Of a DNA stretch of 59,024 nt, positions 25,363-34,914 are shown piece by piece. Position 1 is the stretch's first letter; each line of letters opens with the position of its first letter. Position numbers and translations under genes: made by a program. The notes under the pieces are model-generated. The model was given only the letters and a program-made list of their open reading frames with translations, did no database searches and was not told where the DNA came from. This DNA is from Planktothricoides sp. SR001 (GTDB lineage Bacteria; Cyanobacteriota; Cyanobacteriia; Cyanobacteriales; Laspinemataceae), in the NCBI RefSeq assembly GCF_001276715.1, contig NZ_LIUQ01000013.1, forward strand, positions 72,041 through 131,064, given 5' to 3'.

Positions 25363-25769
25363 TGTACAACATAGCCAACAAAACCGGCTTAACCTCCGGG
25401 GAAAGTCTGCAACAATTGCACGAAATTATTCGCGAACTTGGCAGCGAAGCCAACCAGATAGAGAGTGCCTATAAAGGCATGGTAGAGAAATTTGACAATT
25501 CTCTAAACAAATCATTAAACCTTATGGTGGACAGATTGAATGAAGCACTCCAAATTGGCAATAAGCAACTAACGGAATATTTACAAAAAGCAAATGAATC
25601 GTACACAAATGCTATTAAAGAAGGAGATATAGCTGCGGCTAAAGTTTGTCAAGAACTTCACCAAACTGCTCAGAACTTAAACCAGACTTCTCACGGATTA
25701 ATGGATGTATCTAATTACTTAGTTGCTTCAGCGAATGAACTGAAAAATGGAAATGGGAGCCGTAACTAA
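25353..25769 (+). CDS. Coiled-coil protein overlapping the zorA end
   Basis: A 138-residue protein, almost wholly helical and rich in Q, N, K and E (LHEIIRELGSEANQIESAYK, and later TEYLQKANESYTNAIKEGDI). It starts at ATG 25353, ten bases inside the end of zorA, and its stop overlaps the zorB start by one base. It looks like a continuation of the ZorA tail in another frame. Either it is a separate subunit or zorA is split by a frameshift. No membrane segment is visible. Confidence 0.65.
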   Translation: MAIVYNIANKTGLTSGESLQQLHEIIRELGSEANQIESAYKGMVEKFDNSLNKSLNLMVDRLNEALQIGNKQLTEYLQKANESYTNAIKEGDIAAAKVCQELHQTAQNLNQTSHGLMDVSNYLVASANELKNGNGSRN

Positions 25770-26416
25770 TGAGCGACTTTTCTGACTTTGAGATGGAAGG
25801 GGAAGTTCTAGAGGAACTAGACTCTGGAGTATGGCTATCCATTGGGGATTTAATGTCAGGACTGCTGATGTTTTTTGCCCTGCTGTTTATCACCGTCATG
25901 GTACAACTAAAAAATTACCAAGAAGCCTTTGATAAACTGCCTCTGGTCATCCTCAATACCCTCCGGCAAGAAGTGCCAGGGGGAGATAAATTGGAAGTCG
26001 ATCCCAAAACTGGGGATGTGAGCATTCCTAATGCGATTTTGTTTGATGAAGATAGCGCCGAACTCAAGCCAGCAGGCAAACAATTTCTGATCAGTTTTAT
26101 TCCCGTTTACAGTAAAGTCATTTTCTCTAATGATGAATTTGACCAGATGATTACTCGCGTGATTATCGAAGGTCACACCAGTTCATCAGGAACCGAAAAA
26201 GAAAATATGAATTTGAGCTTGCAACGGGCTTTATCTGTGTCGGATTATATTTCCTCGCTCAACTTTTCCACCCGGTCCCAATTCAAATATAAGATATTGG
26301 CGGCTGGTCGGGGGGAATTAGATGCGAATCAAAAAAATAACGATCCTGCTGACAGAAAAGTAGTGTTTCGGTTCCAAATGAGACCCCCAGATTTTGGAAA
26401 TTTGTTCGGGAAATAA
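25769..26416 (+). CDS. ZorB-like MotB/OmpA-domain protein
   Basis: A 215-residue protein with one transmembrane helix (about residues 25-48). It carries the motor-essential aspartate D27 in SIGDLMSGLLMFFALLF. A periplasmic OmpA/MotB-like domain follows, with VIIEGHTSSSGTEKENMNLS (about 131-150), RALSVSDYISS and RKVVFRF at the end. ZorB is the stator partner of ZorA that binds peptidoglycan and carries protons. It is translationally coupled to the preceding frame. Confidence 0.88.
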   Translation: MSDFSDFEMEGEVLEELDSGVWLSIGDLMSGLLMFFALLFITVMVQLKNYQEAFDKLPLVILNTLRQEVPGGDKLEVDPKTGDVSIPNAILFDEDSAELKPAGKQFLISFIPVYSKVIFSNDEFDQMITRVIIEGHTSSSGTEKENMNLSLQRALSVSDYISSLNFSTRSQFKYKILAAGRGELDANQKNNDPADRKVVFRFQMRPPDFGNLFGK

Positions 26417-26436
26417 TCGATTCGATCCGATTCTCC

Positions 26437-26545
26437 TTTTAGCCACCCTTAAAAAGGGGGGTTGGGGGGATCGAAACCCGACATTTGCTACTTTTAGCCA
26501 CCCTTAAAAAGGGGGGTTGGGGGGATCAAAACCCGACATTTTTTA
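26437..26545 (+). repeat. Tandem duplicate of a G-rich repeat
   Basis: About 54 bases occur twice in a row: TAGCCACCCTTAAAAAGGGG, then GGTTGGGGGGATC, an A-rich stretch and CCCGACATTT. It lies in the gap between zorB and the next gene. Confidence 0.8.
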
Positions 26546-26605
26546 ACAAATTATGCACCGATTGTTATAGGTATTCCTGGGTAAATTATACCATTTACAA
26601 AAAAT

Positions 26606-26677
26606 CATGGTAGGGGCGCAATGCTTGCGCCCCCTCACGGTGCGATCGCTTGGGGCGCAAGCATTGCGCCCCTACAT
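26606..26677. repeat. GGGGCGCAAGCATTGCGCCCC repeats
   Basis: Two copies of the AGGGGCG-type palindrome in inverted arrangement (26611-26632 and 26653-26675). With the preceding tandem repeat, they fill the 314-base gap before the gene at 26731. Confidence 0.75.
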
Positions 26678-26730
26678 CAACCCAAATAAATCTCGTAATT
26701 GTAGCAATAATTTTTCAAATTGGTATTACT

Positions 26731-27570
26731 ATGAATTTTCAATTTAGACCATTAGAATTGCCACCAATTCCCCAACCGAAAGCGCAAGAGTTAATTAATC
26801 TCGCAAACGGAAGAGGTGGAAGTGGCCCGATCGCACCTCCCGAACTTCCCCCAGGTGTGCCGAAATATCAGGCAACAATGCCGCGCAGTATCGATGATAT
26901 TTTAGCGGATATTGAGAATGGAACAGGCGAAAAGGTGACAATTTTGGAGTGGGTTTATTTATTTTATGCCAAAGAAGATTGGGATAGGCAACAAGGAAGC
27001 GATCGGGCTAAATCAACCTCCACAGCTATTTGGCAATTTGCGAAATCTAACTCAGTGATTGCAGCGCAACTATTTTGGCGATTGGCAGTTTATTATAGCC
27101 AATACGACCCGAATCAAATAGACCGTCCCTACGAACCCAAACGACTAAAGAGTGAATCTTTTATCCAGTCCACAACTAAGGAGAATGGGGAAACTCTTGA
27201 GCATAGTAATAAGTATCGTAAGTACAGCGATCGATTCGGATTGCCGCAATCTTTAGTCGATTGCTTTAACGAGTTTGTTTCCGATTTAAAAGGAAATAAA
27301 TCTTTGACGATAGAGATTATTTTGTCTTTTGTCGAATTAAAAGGACGAGAGACAATTATTTCCTTGTGTTTTGAAGAGTCAATCAAATCCAAAGAGTCAA
27401 TTAAACCCAAAGACCTCTTAATAAAAGCGGGATTGCCTCCAGATATTTGTCCGATGGATGCCAGCTTATTTCGAGCAATGATTAGAGAATTTAACTCTAA
27501 AATCAGTGAGGAAAATGCTACAAATACCACCAATCAAAACCTGGCAAGTTTGCTGGTAAGTTGCCTATAA
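26731..27570 (+). CDS. Zorya-cassette accessory protein 1 (possible ZorC/ZorF-like part)
   Basis: A 279-residue soluble protein from ATG 26731. A proline-rich N-terminus (LELPPIPQPKAQEL, then PPELPPGVPKYQATMP) is followed by an all-helical body (ILEWVYLFYAKEDWDRQQGS, and later SAKS-like helices with FAKSNSVIAAQLFWRLAVYY). It contains no nuclease or helicase motif. It ends three bases before the next gene, forming a pair with it. Zorya type I has a single ZorC in this position, so the two may be a split version, but I could not verify this. Confidence 0.65.
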   Translation: MNFQFRPLELPPIPQPKAQELINLANGRGGSGPIAPPELPPGVPKYQATMPRSIDDILADIENGTGEKVTILEWVYLFYAKEDWDRQQGSDRAKSTSTAIWQFAKSNSVIAAQLFWRLAVYYSQYDPNQIDRPYEPKRLKSESFIQSTTKENGETLEHSNKYRKYSDRFGLPQSLVDCFNEFVSDLKGNKSLTIEIILSFVELKGRETIISLCFEESIKSKESIKPKDLLIKAGLPPDICPMDASLFRAMIREFNSKISEENATNTTNQNLASLLVSCL

Positions 27571-27573
27571 GAC

Positions 27574-28410
27574 ATGGCAAGTGAACCGCAACTGAATGGG
27601 GTTGATTATCTCCTAAAAAAAGTGCCTAAAGAAATTGCTGGACAGTTTCCAAATATGGTCAATTGGGTAAAACAGAACTACGGGAGCACCGCTCCTAATT
27701 CCCGATGGAATGAATTATCTCTAAAAGCAAAAATTGCTTTTCAAAATTGGATTGGAGCGTTGAACTATGGTTATTTCGTGAAATTAGTAAATCTCTTATT
27801 AGAGAAACTGACGATAAAAGATTGGGAGCAGAATCAGCTAGGACGTCGCCGCGATTTCTGGTCGAATTATAGCGATCGCTTTGAACGAATTCGGATTTTA
27901 TTACCCCAGTCCTCCCAAAAAACCATAATCGGCAGTGAATTTGAGCACCAAAATATCAGCATTCTTGAGGAAGATGGCAGCGAACCCACTGAAGTTTGCA
28001 TCTTTGATTTCGGAGATTGCTGCATTGTGGAATTCTTCCGAGGTTCTGGGAGTGAAACTCGCGTCTTCAATGTTCAAGATTATCCAAACATTAAAACTAA
28101 GCTATTTGAATCTCCCACCCTATCTTTAAAACGACTGCGCTGTCTAGGTGGAGAAGTTCACGACCACAAATATTTATGGCAAGCCTATTGTGAAGAATTA
28201 CTCAGAAACCGAAATATCTATCCTAATGAAGGAACTGAATATTTTAAAGGTTTAAATTTAAAATATGGCCAATACAACCGCAAAACAGGACTGCCAAAAC
28301 CTTCCCAAGACAAACAAGAAGCCAGAGAAATTGAATTAAAACGCTGGGAAAGAGAAATGGAAAAAATTCAAATAGCGGCTGATTTGTTTTGTCGTAATCT
28401 TTCAGGTTGA
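27574..28410 (+). CDS. Zorya-cassette accessory protein 2 (possible EH_Signature-like)
   Basis: A 278-residue soluble protein. The central part has RRRDFWSNYSDRFERIRILL. A beta-rich stretch follows with CIFDFGDCCIVEFFRGSGSE (about 147-166), then LRCLGGEVHDHKYLWQAYCE near residue 205 and a charged C-terminal helix. The order of an acidic beta hairpin and a late His plus Trp motif reminds me of the EH_Signature domain of ZorC, a DNA-binding component. I cannot confirm it by eye. It closes the ZorA/ZorB operon; no helicase (ZorD) follows. Confidence 0.6.
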   Translation: MASEPQLNGVDYLLKKVPKEIAGQFPNMVNWVKQNYGSTAPNSRWNELSLKAKIAFQNWIGALNYGYFVKLVNLLLEKLTIKDWEQNQLGRRRDFWSNYSDRFERIRILLPQSSQKTIIGSEFEHQNISILEEDGSEPTEVCIFDFGDCCIVEFFRGSGSETRVFNVQDYPNIKTKLFESPTLSLKRLRCLGGEVHDHKYLWQAYCEELLRNRNIYPNEGTEYFKGLNLKYGQYNRKTGLPKPSQDKQEAREIELKRWEREMEKIQIAADLFCRNLSG

Positions 28411-28810
28411 GAAACCGGGTTTCTTTTTGTCACTCCACAGTTAAAGGTAATATCCACCACAGAAACCCGGTTTCTTGGTTATCCCGCTTGGTTTCAGAAA
28501 CCGGGTTTCTTTTTGTCACTCCACAGTTAACTATAATATCCACCACAGAAACCCGGTTTCTTTTCTTGGGGAAACCCGGTTTCTTAGTTATCCCCAGGAT
28601 TCAGAAACCGGGTTTCTTTTTGTCCCTCCACAGTACAGGTAATATCCACCACAGAAACCCGGTTTCTTGGTTTTTGAGCAAAAGCGCGATCGCTTATTTT
28701 ATGGGTTTCAGAAACCGGGTTTCTTTTTGTAACTCCACAGTAGGGGCGATTCGCGAATCGCCCCTACATATCCACAACAGAAACCCGGTTTCTTTTCTTG
28801 GGGATAAACC
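28409..28810. repeat. Long AGAAACC-palindrome array with one nested AGGGGCG element
   Basis: About nine palindromes in four spacer-bearing pairs. The last pair carries AGGGGCGATTCGCGAATCGC and its following CCCTAC (28742-28767). The first copy overlaps the stop codon of the preceding gene. Confidence 0.85.
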
Positions 28811-28813
28811 CGG

Positions 28814-29106
28814 TTGCTTTTCGGGGACGAGACGAAAAACCCCGTTTCTGGGCTGTTTCACGCTTAACGAAAAAAAATTTTGCCAAATTTGCGTAAAACT
28901 TCTCCGCCAAGGCGATAGGTAAGAAACCGGGTTTCTGCGTTAACTTTATGCCTCTCGCAGAACTTCGCGCTCAGACATCCGGTTTCTGAGCCCTATTTCA
29001 GGAGTCATGCCGATAGTCAATCTATATATGTGCGCGATTCTGCGACAGGGGATCGCGAACGCGAATCGCTTATTTCCATCTCTGGGAAACATGGATCCCT
29101 AATCGA
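28814..29106 (+). repeat. Long shared upstream element, copy 4
   Basis: Matches copies 1-3 from CGGGGACGAGACGAAAAACC to the palindrome near 28975. An unrelated insertion follows, and homology resumes with CTGGGAAACATGGATCCCTA near 29082. Parts of the GTGAAAATACTGAT segment reappear at 29256. About 250 bases of mostly AT-rich sequence then precede the Hsp70 gene, with no other gene visible. Confidence 0.75.
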
Positions 29107-29356
29107 GCAGTCATAGAAATCGGATTTTTAATCACAAGCTAAAAAGCATTAACTGTTAAAAATAAATCCGATTTATGCTTCTCTATAGCCCTATTTTAAC
29201 GGGCTATTTTGCGCTGTAAATTTTGATAAAATAACCTAAAGCTTGTCAAAAAAATTAGTGAAAATACTGATTTATTAAATCACACAAACAGGTTTAATTA
29301 AAGGACAAGCAACCAACAACACACAACAAATAACCAAATTAGAGGAGTACAATTAA

Positions 29357-31573
29357 ATGGGTAATGTAATTGGCATAGACCTGGGCACGACAAACTCCGT
29401 CGCAGCTTTGAAATTGGTTAATGTAGAAGTCGTCAAAAATGAAGAAAACAGTGGAAACGAGAACGCACTGACCCGCTCGGTTATTGCGTTCGACAAAGGT
29501 AAACTCGTGGTGGGTACGAAAGCCTACAATCAGCTACGCGATCAACCAGAAAACGTGATTATTTCCATCAAACGTTTGATGGGACGCGGATTTAACGACC
29601 CTACAGTGCAACAACAATTGTCTCGCTTTGGCTATAAAATTACCCAATCAACTCAGGGGACTGATAACAGTCTCTCGGTTTGGTTGGATGGTCGAGAGTA
29701 TCAACCGGAAGATATCTCTGCTGAAATCCTCAAAAAGGTGGTGGAAAATGCCCAACTTCATCAAGAAGAGAAAGCCAATCAAAAAGGTAAAATAACTCAC
29801 GCAGTTGTGACGATTCCGGCTTATTTTAATGACAAACAGCGTTACGCTACTCAAACTGCTGTCATGCGAGCGGGTTTAGGATTGCTGGAACTGCTACCCG
29901 AACCCACTGCCGCCGCCATTTCTTATGGATTTAAACCGGATTCTGATGATAGTAAAACTATGTTGGTTTATGATTTCGGTGGCGGCACATTCGACTCCTC
30001 TTTAATTACGGTTTCTGGCAATCAGTTTATCGAGTCTGGTAAAGCAGGCGATTTGTGGCTGGGGGGCGATGATATTGACCACAAGCTTTTTGAATTCGTT
30101 AAAGCTAAAGTAGCGCATGAAGAAAGGATCGAGAATATCGATGCTTTAATTGCTAAAATGCCCTATTACCATCGGGTTCGCTTTTTAGCAGATGTCAAAT
30201 TTACTGTAGAGCAAGCAAAAATAGATTTAAGTACCAATGAGACAGCACGAATTATACCCGCGACTCCCCTCTTAGACGAATTGGGAATGGCAATTCCCAT
30301 TGAGGTTGTAATCACTCGCCGGGAGTTGGAAGAAATGATTTTGCCATTGGTGGAACGCACGATCGCAATTTGCCAGGATACTCTGAAATATTCCGAATAT
30401 CCCGTCGATCAAGTTGATATTGTTTTGCTGGTCGGGGGTTCTTCAAAAATTCCTTTAGTCCAACGCAAAGTCCGCGAAGCATTTGGTGCAGATAAAGTAG
30501 TGGTTCATCCAGACCCCATGTATGCGGTTGCACAAGGAGCCGCTATTGTCGCAGCAGGATTGCCAGATAAAGTTTCTACGGTTTCCCGCGATTACTTTAT
30601 TGAATTGGCGAATGAACCGCGATATAAACTAATCAAACAAGGGGATATTCTGCCAGTCAATACAGCCCATACATTTCGCACTGAAGCCGAAGGACAACGA
30701 TTGATTCACTTTAAATTTTCCAGTCCCGATCGCGTTAGTGAAGATATCGATCGCCTCAACCGGGACGAACGGATTGGGGAGATGTGGTTAGCACTGGACA
30801 AACCCTATCCACGGGGTACAGAAGTAGCGGTTACAGTAGAATTAGATGAGAAAAATAGTTCTCTGCAAATTACCGCAGCCCTGAAAAACAACCCTGCTGT
30901 TCGAGTTAGTTGTTCGTTTTCGCGGGGTGGGGTAGATGAAGAAATTGCCAGAGAAGTGGAGCGAACGATCGCTGAATTGAATCAAGCGGCTAACTTGACA
31001 GAAACAGGGGTGCAAACTGCTTATGAAATTGCCGGGGCAGCCATTTCTGCCTCTAACCAAATCCGAGGTCAAAATAATAAACCCCAAGCCGATCGCGTGG
31101 CAGTTGCCCAAGCTAAACTTCAGGAATTGAAAACATTTGCTTCAGAAGATCGGGATGTGGCTCAGTTCTTTGTGCGGGAATTTGAATTCCTCATGGAACA
31201 TTGCTCTTTTATGCTTCCTGATGCTCAAAAACAACGGATTGAAAGTCTCACTAAACAACTCAAAGAGGCGATCGCTATTCATAATCTATCGGCAATGCAA
31301 AAACTCGCCGAAGATGCGGAACGGGAACTGAAAAATCTGCCGGAAGAAATCCAAAAGTTATTAATTGCCAAAGATGCGATCCAAAAAGCCCATTCTGTTG
31401 ACCCAACTCGCGCTGGTTTCATGGCAGATAAATTGCACCGTCTGATTCATGCAATAGAGCATGAAAAGATTAATGAAGCTAATCGCCTTTGGAACGAACT
31501 GATTCCAGATATCCGCGAGTATGGATTGCGCGAATTTTCTGCTGCAAATATTGCCACGGGAATTACACGATGA
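29357..31573 (+). CDS. Hsp70 (DnaK-like) chaperone
   Basis: A 738-residue Hsp70. The ATPase domain has GIDLGTTNSVA (phosphate 1), VYDFGGGTFDSS (phosphate 2) and VLLVGGSSKIPLV (adenosine site). The substrate-binding part is divergent, and a long helical lid runs from about residue 540. It lacks the EEVD or acidic tail of housekeeping DnaK and carries extra helical repeats. It uses ATP to bind and release protein clients. It is the first gene of a plus-strand cassette and overlaps the next gene by ATGA. The cassette contains J-like and GrpE-like co-chaperones, so it is a dedicated chaperone system. Confidence 0.92.
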   Translation: MGNVIGIDLGTTNSVAALKLVNVEVVKNEENSGNENALTRSVIAFDKGKLVVGTKAYNQLRDQPENVIISIKRLMGRGFNDPTVQQQLSRFGYKITQSTQGTDNSLSVWLDGREYQPEDISAEILKKVVENAQLHQEEKANQKGKITHAVVTIPAYFNDKQRYATQTAVMRAGLGLLELLPEPTAAAISYGFKPDSDDSKTMLVYDFGGGTFDSSLITVSGNQFIESGKAGDLWLGGDDIDHKLFEFVKAKVAHEERIENIDALIAKMPYYHRVRFLADVKFTVEQAKIDLSTNETARIIPATPLLDELGMAIPIEVVITRRELEEMILPLVERTIAICQDTLKYSEYPVDQVDIVLLVGGSSKIPLVQRKVREAFGADKVVVHPDPMYAVAQGAAIVAAGLPDKVSTVSRDYFIELANEPRYKLIKQGDILPVNTAHTFRTEAEGQRLIHFKFSSPDRVSEDIDRLNRDERIGEMWLALDKPYPRGTEVAVTVELDEKNSSLQITAALKNNPAVRVSCSFSRGGVDEEIAREVERTIAELNQAANLTETGVQTAYEIAGAAISASNQIRGQNNKPQADRVAVAQAKLQELKTFASEDRDVAQFFVREFEFLMEHCSFMLPDAQKQRIESLTKQLKEAIAIHNLSAMQKLAEDAERELKNLPEEIQKLLIAKDAIQKAHSVDPTRAGFMADKLHRLIHAIEHEKINEANRLWNELIPDIREYGLREFSAANIATGITR

Positions 31574-32130
31574 AAACTTATCTCACTTGTCCGGTATGCG
31601 ATCGCCCGAAAATCGAGGGAAATATCTGCCCTAATTGCGAAACTGATTTATCCCTAATTCGCACCCTCACAGAACTGCCAGAATTGCCTTCCGTAGCAAC
31701 CAAATCAACAGCGATCGCGCCTTGGGTGCCAATTGGGGTCGCAATTCTCATCCTGTTGCTGGGGATAAGTTTAGGTGCAGCGGGAAATTCAGTTTATATG
31801 CAGCAAGGTGTGCAGCAAAATCAACCAGCAGTTGCAACTATTTCTCCGGCTTTAGAAACCGGAGTATCCCCGGAATTTCCCACACTTAATCCCACACAAA
31901 CGCCAGTTGTCCCCTCGAAAAAATCCGACGGAGAATCCCTCCTTTGTGGCGGATTTTATTACAAAGTAAATCGTGGTGATTCTTTATCGCGCCTTGCGGA
32001 AAAGTTCTATGGAGATGGAAATTTATGGCCGCAAATTATGGCCGCGAATTCTCCCCTCACTGGTCGCGAAAATGCTTTGGCAATCGGTGAGATATTGCTT
32101 GTGCCTAATTTGGAGGTAAATTGTCCATGA
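31570..32130 (+). CDS. Zinc-ribbon, membrane-anchored LysM protein
   Basis: A 186-residue protein. An N-terminal zinc ribbon (CPVCDRPKIEGNICPNCETD) is followed by one transmembrane helix (about 51-73) and a proline/threonine-rich linker. A C-terminal LysM-like domain (YYKVNRGDSLSRLAEKFYGD, then GDGNLWPQIMAANS) probably binds glycan, peptidoglycan or a protein. ATG 31570 lies in the Hsp70 stop region. The layout suggests a cytoplasmic sensor end and an external binding end. It is the anchor of the cassette, by inference. Confidence 0.85.
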   Translation: MKTYLTCPVCDRPKIEGNICPNCETDLSLIRTLTELPELPSVATKSTAIAPWVPIGVAILILLLGISLGAAGNSVYMQQGVQQNQPAVATISPALETGVSPEFPTLNPTQTPVVPSKKSDGESLLCGGFYYKVNRGDSLSRLAEKFYGDGNLWPQIMAANSPLTGRENALAIGEILLVPNLEVNCP

Positions 32131-34904
32131 TTGTCGATCAATTCAATCGGGTAAGCAGTCTTTTATTAGGGGTGGACTTTGCTGAAGTTTTGCGCCAACT
32201 TTCCTATTCTAAATCCCTATTTCAAAAAGCTAAAACTCTCTCTAGACAAAAGCAGCTACCAGAGGCGATCGCCACCGCTGAAGAAATTCTCAATTTGTGG
32301 TATCCCATTGAGTCGGTTTCTGAACTTATCGTGCAAAAATTTACCGTAGCATCCCTGTTAGCGGAAGTTAAAGATAGTTTGAATATTTGGAAATATAGCT
32401 GGAAAACCCAAACAGAAAAAGCCGAACAATTGCTGAATTCAGCTAATGAAATTTTGGCGAAAGAAACGGGAACTTTACCGAGTATTACAGCCCTGTCTAA
32501 GGCACTGGATCTCTACCAAAAGTCTTATTCAAGCTATCCTGACGAGCGGGTGGCGATCGCTTGGAATCGATGCGAAAATCTCCTGGAATGGCGGCAGAAA
32601 TATCAGTCACTCGTTGAGTCAGGGGAACAACTCGCAAAACAGTATTATTTTCACCAAGCAATTTCTCGATATCAAAAAGCGCAAGAACTGTTTCCCACCG
32701 ATGAAGTAGAGGCAGCGATCGCGCAACTTAAGTCTCAGCTTGAAAAGGAGGAAATATTTGCAACAATTTGGCGTCAAACTTATCAGTTATCCTGTGAGGG
32801 AAAATTTCCAGAAGCGATCGCTCTCCTGGAAACCGGACTAGCTCAATTTCCCCGTTCTGATGGCCGCGATTTTTTATCAAAATTACAGAATATTGTCCGG
32901 GGAATCGAACAGTTTCATCATGGATGGAATCTAGAAAAAGCTGGGGATTTTGATCGGGCTTTACCCAGCTACGCATCCGCCGAAAAATTATTACCAGATA
33001 TTCCAGAATGCGCCCTCAGAAAAGCATCAGTTGCCGTTAAACTTTACCAGTTCGACAAGGCACTTGCTACTCTAGAAAGAGTGACGGGCAATCAAGCGGC
33101 TTATCTTCGGGGATTTGCTCATGGGAAAAAACAGAATTGGCAGCAAGCTAATCGAGAATGGCAGTCTATTTCCGATCCGAGAGTTGAGCAACAACGCCAA
33201 CTTTTGAAGATTTTGGTGGAACGCGATCGCACCCTCAGTTTACAGCAAATCGAGCAATCTGTTGATGCGGCAGATTTTGAATTAGCCAAATCAATCAGTC
33301 TTCAATTCATCAATAAATTTGGCAGCTATGAACTCGTCAAAACGAATCTAGAAGAGCATATCATCCCTCGGATAGATGGGGAAATTTGGCAAAATAAAAA
33401 CTGGCAGCAAATAGCCGAAAATGCGGCACAAGTTTGGCGGGATAATGGCGATATTGTTGCCCTACATAATTGGGCGATCGCTACTTATTACTGCTGGCAA
33501 AATAACCCAAATAAATTGGCAGAATTTATGCCAGATTTTATTGTCACTTGGTCAACTGCGATCGCCAATCTTTCCCAAGACTCTTCTCTGAAAAATTTGC
33601 CTTGGTTGTCAAGTACAGCAGTTGACTTAAACGCAGTCACATCAGAACTGCAAAAAATCCTAGAAAATGCCGTTGACTCCCTCAGAGATCGAAACTTAAA
33701 CGATTATTTGCGTCTGCGCGATCTTTATCGTCAGGAAATGGTAGCACTGCGTTTGATGGGAACTCCGGCAAATTCAGGAGCGAAAAAAAATAATTTGTAC
33801 TTGACCCCTGGTTTTTGTTCGCGTTCTCAGATTGCCATAAATGAAATTGAAGTTTCCCAGAATAATGACCATAATTCTAACCATATATTGCGGGGACTTT
33901 ATACCAGTTGGGGATTAGCGGTAGCTGCTTGTGTTGAAGGAGATATCGCTCGCGCTATTCAAATTAAACCGGCGATTAAACCCAACATAACTCCCGAATT
34001 TGTTGGCCAACAATTTGCTCAACAATTTGTATTGTACCATGAAGGTTGCTATTATCTTCAACAAAAACAATGGCGGCAGGCTATATCGTCGCTCAAACCA
34101 GCTATTGCAGCGATTAAAGCGAATCGAGAATGGAGTCAAGAAATAGACCGAATTTGCCAACAGCAGCGTCATGCTATTTCTGATTTTAAAGAACATCTAG
34201 ATTTTGCCAAATCTTGGTATGAATTATTAGGCAGTCAACCAGCCAGAAGCTATTTAGCGGAATATCAAGCGGAGCAAATTCGCGAGCAATTAGTTGCGGA
34301 AAAAATTCAGGAATCCACGGCACTCCAAAAACTTGAGGAAATTAAGCGAATCGATCCTAAAAATCCGGTAGTGCTTGACCTCATCGATCGCGTTGAGATT
34401 ACTCAAGATAATCGAAAAATCGATGCGCTGATCAAGGCAAATAAACTAGAAGAAGCCGTTCAACAAGCCAAGCGATCGCGCCATGATAAAATTCGCCATA
34501 ATCTGACTGAATTTTTCGTCAAAATATTTGTTGAAGGATTTAAAAGTGGTGAATTAACCTTTGAGGATATTAGTAAATTGGGTAGTTGGATCTACGAACT
34601 TTGTCCCGAAGATCCGATAGTTCAAGAAATTTACAAACTGAGTAAAGAATTCAATAAAGTTCACGATTTAATGAAACGCGATCGCTTTGATGAAGCGGTG
34701 AACTATGCCAAGTATTCCGACTGCGATCCGCTTAAATCTTATTTGGCGGAATTCTTTATACTGCATCTGATTAAAGGGTCAAAATCTCAACAAATGCCTT
34801 ATGATTTGATCCAGAAGTTTGGCCTATGGGCTTATGAACTTTGCCCGGATAAAGTTGAATATCAACAAATTTATCGTGAGTTAGGTATTCGTCGATTTTT
34901 TTAG
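32127..34904 (+). CDS. Large helical-repeat protein of the Hsp70 cassette
   Basis: A 925-residue protein from ATG 32127, preceded by GGAGG and overlapping the previous stop. It is predicted almost entirely helical, with degenerate TPR-like repeats such as AIATAEEILNLWYP, LAKQYYFHQAISRYQKAQEL and LEKAGDFDRALPSYASAEKL. Two homologous modules near the C-terminus read LIKANKLEEAVQQAKRSRHD and LMKRDRFDEAVNYAKYSDCD. It is probably a scaffold or target recogniser. No enzymatic motif is seen. I infer a role as the client-recruiting arm of the chaperone system. Confidence 0.8.
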   Translation: MIVDQFNRVSSLLLGVDFAEVLRQLSYSKSLFQKAKTLSRQKQLPEAIATAEEILNLWYPIESVSELIVQKFTVASLLAEVKDSLNIWKYSWKTQTEKAEQLLNSANEILAKETGTLPSITALSKALDLYQKSYSSYPDERVAIAWNRCENLLEWRQKYQSLVESGEQLAKQYYFHQAISRYQKAQELFPTDEVEAAIAQLKSQLEKEEIFATIWRQTYQLSCEGKFPEAIALLETGLAQFPRSDGRDFLSKLQNIVRGIEQFHHGWNLEKAGDFDRALPSYASAEKLLPDIPECALRKASVAVKLYQFDKALATLERVTGNQAAYLRGFAHGKKQNWQQANREWQSISDPRVEQQRQLLKILVERDRTLSLQQIEQSVDAADFELAKSISLQFINKFGSYELVKTNLEEHIIPRIDGEIWQNKNWQQIAENAAQVWRDNGDIVALHNWAIATYYCWQNNPNKLAEFMPDFIVTWSTAIANLSQDSSLKNLPWLSSTAVDLNAVTSELQKILENAVDSLRDRNLNDYLRLRDLYRQEMVALRLMGTPANSGAKKNNLYLTPGFCSRSQIAINEIEVSQNNDHNSNHILRGLYTSWGLAVAACVEGDIARAIQIKPAIKPNITPEFVGQQFAQQFVLYHEGCYYLQQKQWRQAISSLKPAIAAIKANREWSQEIDRICQQQRHAISDFKEHLDFAKSWYELLGSQPARSYLAEYQAEQIREQLVAEKIQESTALQKLEEIKRIDPKNPVVLDLIDRVEITQDNRKIDALIKANKLEEAVQQAKRSRHDKIRHNLTEFFVKIFVEGFKSGELTFEDISKLGSWIYELCPEDPIVQEIYKLSKEFNKVHDLMKRDRFDEAVNYAKYSDCDPLKSYLAEFFILHLIKGSKSQQMPYDLIQKFGLWAYELCPDKVEYQQIYRELGIRRFF

Positions 34905-34914
34905 GAGATTTTGA

